Assembly (NCBI GenBank): GCA_964353255.1
Contig: CAYGVJ010000089.1
Span: 1-22,384 of the forward strand
Length of the DNA stretch: 22,384 nt
Direction of reading: 5' to 3'
DNA from: VFZS01 sp964353255
GTDB lineage: Bacteria; Acidobacteriota; Terriglobia; Bryobacterales; Bryobacteraceae
The translations under genes and the position numbers were made by a program. Below, piece after piece: positions 21,652-22,384 of the stretch. Below the pieces are notes generated by a model. That model did not search any database. It worked only from the letters and a program-made list of their open reading frames with translations, and was not told where the DNA came from. Position 1 is the stretch's first letter, and each line of letters opens with the position of its first letter.

Positions 21652-21769
21652 GCACTCCGTCGAGCAGGTGGACAGCAAAGGTGAGGACTACTGCCGGGCC
21701 TGCCGGGTGCGCGTGGGGCGGGCACTCCTGCCCGCCGCCGGCTCTCAGCCGGCGCAGGCGAAACTGTAG
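21652..21769 (+). pseudogene. Displaced 3' end of the archaemetzincin gene
   Basis: 21652-21723 is the second copy of the 72-bp repeat. Read in the same frame it encodes HSVEQVDSKGEDYCRACR and continues 20 more codons to TAG (21767-21769), ending PAQAKL. It carries the CxxC zinc pair but no start, so it is a stranded gene end. It lies 77 bp beyond the hicA start codon. Confidence 0.8.
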
Positions 21770-21855
21770 CCCCGCGCAGACTCCAGTCCTCAACTGCTTC
21801 CACCGAAACTGAAAGTCATCAGAGACGGTCAGCCCGAGGTAGGCCGGCCCCGGGG

Positions 21856-22384
21856 CTATTTCGCGTGGTAGTTCGGATATGGCGGGTGTTTGGGCTGGGG
21901 CAGCGGATTTTTCGCCAGTTCCGCCAGGACCAGTTCGACCGCCTTTTCCAACTGGGGGTCGCGCCCCTGGCGCACGGCCTTCGGGTCCAGCTCGGCCTCG
22001 ATGTCCGGGGCGACGCCCTGGTTCTCCACTTCCCACTGGCCGTTGGGATTCCAGATCAGGGCGCTGGGGGCGGTTACGGTGCCGCCGTCCATCAGGCCGG
22101 GATACCCGGTGAGGCCGACCACTCCGCCCCAGGTACGTTTGCCGATCAGCTTGCCCACACCGAAACGCCGGAAGTACCAGGGCAGCAGGTCGCCGCCGGA
22201 CCCCGCGAATTCGTTGATGATCATGACCTTGGGCCCGAAGATGGCTCCCTGAGGCTGCACGAAGTCGGCGCCGTCCCGCTGCGTGATCAGGCTCATCATG
22301 GGCCGCCTGAGGTACTCGACGATGTCGGTGGCAGGCTGGCCGCCGTGGTTGAAGCGATCGTCGATGATGGCGGCCTGCTTGCCC
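21856..22384 (-). CDS. S41-family tricorn-type protease, C-terminal part (N-terminus outside window)
   Basis: 176 codons are visible, open at the right edge. The block FNHGGQPATDIVEYLRRP, then NEFAGSGGDLLPWYFRRFGVGKLIGKRTWGGVVG, is the catalytic core of tricorn-like S41 peptidases, with the nucleophile Ser in AGSGGD. The PDIEAELDP segment carries the conserved acidic residues near the end. Acts on oligopeptides in the cytoplasm or periplasm; the signal sequence and beta-propeller/PDZ domains would be outside the window. It ends PNYHAK. 21770-21855 between it and the stranded gene end holds no feature I recognise. Confidence 0.9.
   Translation of the reverse strand, partial: GKQAAIIDDRFNHGGQPATDIVEYLRRPMMSLITQRDGADFVQPQGAIFGPKVMIINEFAGSGGDLLPWYFRRFGVGKLIGKRTWGGVVGLTGYPGLMDGGTVTAPSALIWNPNGQWEVENQGVAPDIEAELDPKAVRQGRDPQLEKAVELVLAELAKNPLPQPKHPPYPNYHAK

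Noticed and set aside
1..22384. tRNA, rRNA, CRISPR arrays, insertion sequences or integrase genes
   Set aside because: No regularly spaced repeats, tRNA-like cloverleaf, rRNA sequence or transposase/integrase motif was recognised on either strand.

Overview
This GC-rich window looks like a chromosomal piece of a Gram-negative, multiheme-cytochrome-bearing bacterium. The outer-membrane electron conduit, the secreted proteins and the outer-membrane barrel all require an outer membrane. The mix of decaheme conduit genes, an archaemetzincin, a tricorn-type S41 peptidase and lineage-specific secreted paralogs fits Acidobacteriota best. That assignment is inferred from gene content only and is tentative.

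Layout. 1-2200 (minus): a flavoprotein fusing a GltD/NfnL-like and a PyrK/NfnS-like half, cut by the left edge. 2378-5849 (minus): an accessory island of visibly lower GC. It holds an 88-residue LuxR-type helix-turn-helix protein, then two paralogous secreted proteins of unknown function flanking a secreted LAS/M15-like zinc-hydrolase candidate. The island sits between two diverged ~150-bp direct repeats, each carrying an ATCTAT-N4-ATAGAT-type dyad. 6277-11283 (plus): a candidate sigma-54 promoter and a porin-cytochrome conduit, namely a ten-heme OmcA/MtrC-family protein, a ten-heme MtrA/DmsE-type protein and an MtrB/PioB-type barrel. 11309-12094: a Phd/PIN toxin-antitoxin module lodged exactly at the 3' end of mtrB. 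12129-13460 (minus): a CBS-domain membrane protein. 13569-14693 (plus): a tetraheme cytochrome built from four repeats. 14732-14914: a serine-hydrolase remnant. 15085-21173 (plus): a second candidate sigma-54 promoter and a tight operon. The operon encodes a membrane-anchored GcvH-like protein without the lipoyl lysine, a four-cluster ferredoxin, an NrfD quinone-reactive membrane subunit, a sensor kinase with two c-heme motifs, a sigma-54 activator and an archaemetzincin. 21136-21600 (minus): a HicAB module lodged at the archaemetzincin 3' end. 21856-22384 (minus): the C-terminal part of an S41 tricorn-type protease, cut by the right edge.

How the parts may work together (inference). The FeS/NrfD complex would exchange electrons with the quinone pool, the periplasmic multiheme cytochromes would relay them, and MtrCAB would carry them across the outer membrane. 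The heme-bearing kinase would sense periplasmic redox state and phosphorylate the sigma-54 activator. Both cytochrome and quinone operons begin with closely similar sigma-54 elements (shared pattern TTGGnnCGnnnnGTGC), which suggests one regulatory circuit. The second operon would also contain its own kinase and activator.

The most unusual observation is that two unrelated toxin-antitoxin modules in this one window sit in the same way. Each has its own promoter and palindrome, and each lies between a duplicated pair of the neighbouring gene's 3'-terminal codons (23 bp identical for mtrB; 68 of 72 bp for the archaemetzincin). Both second copies stay in frame to their own stop codon, so the neighbouring gene keeps a working end. 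No recombinase is visible.
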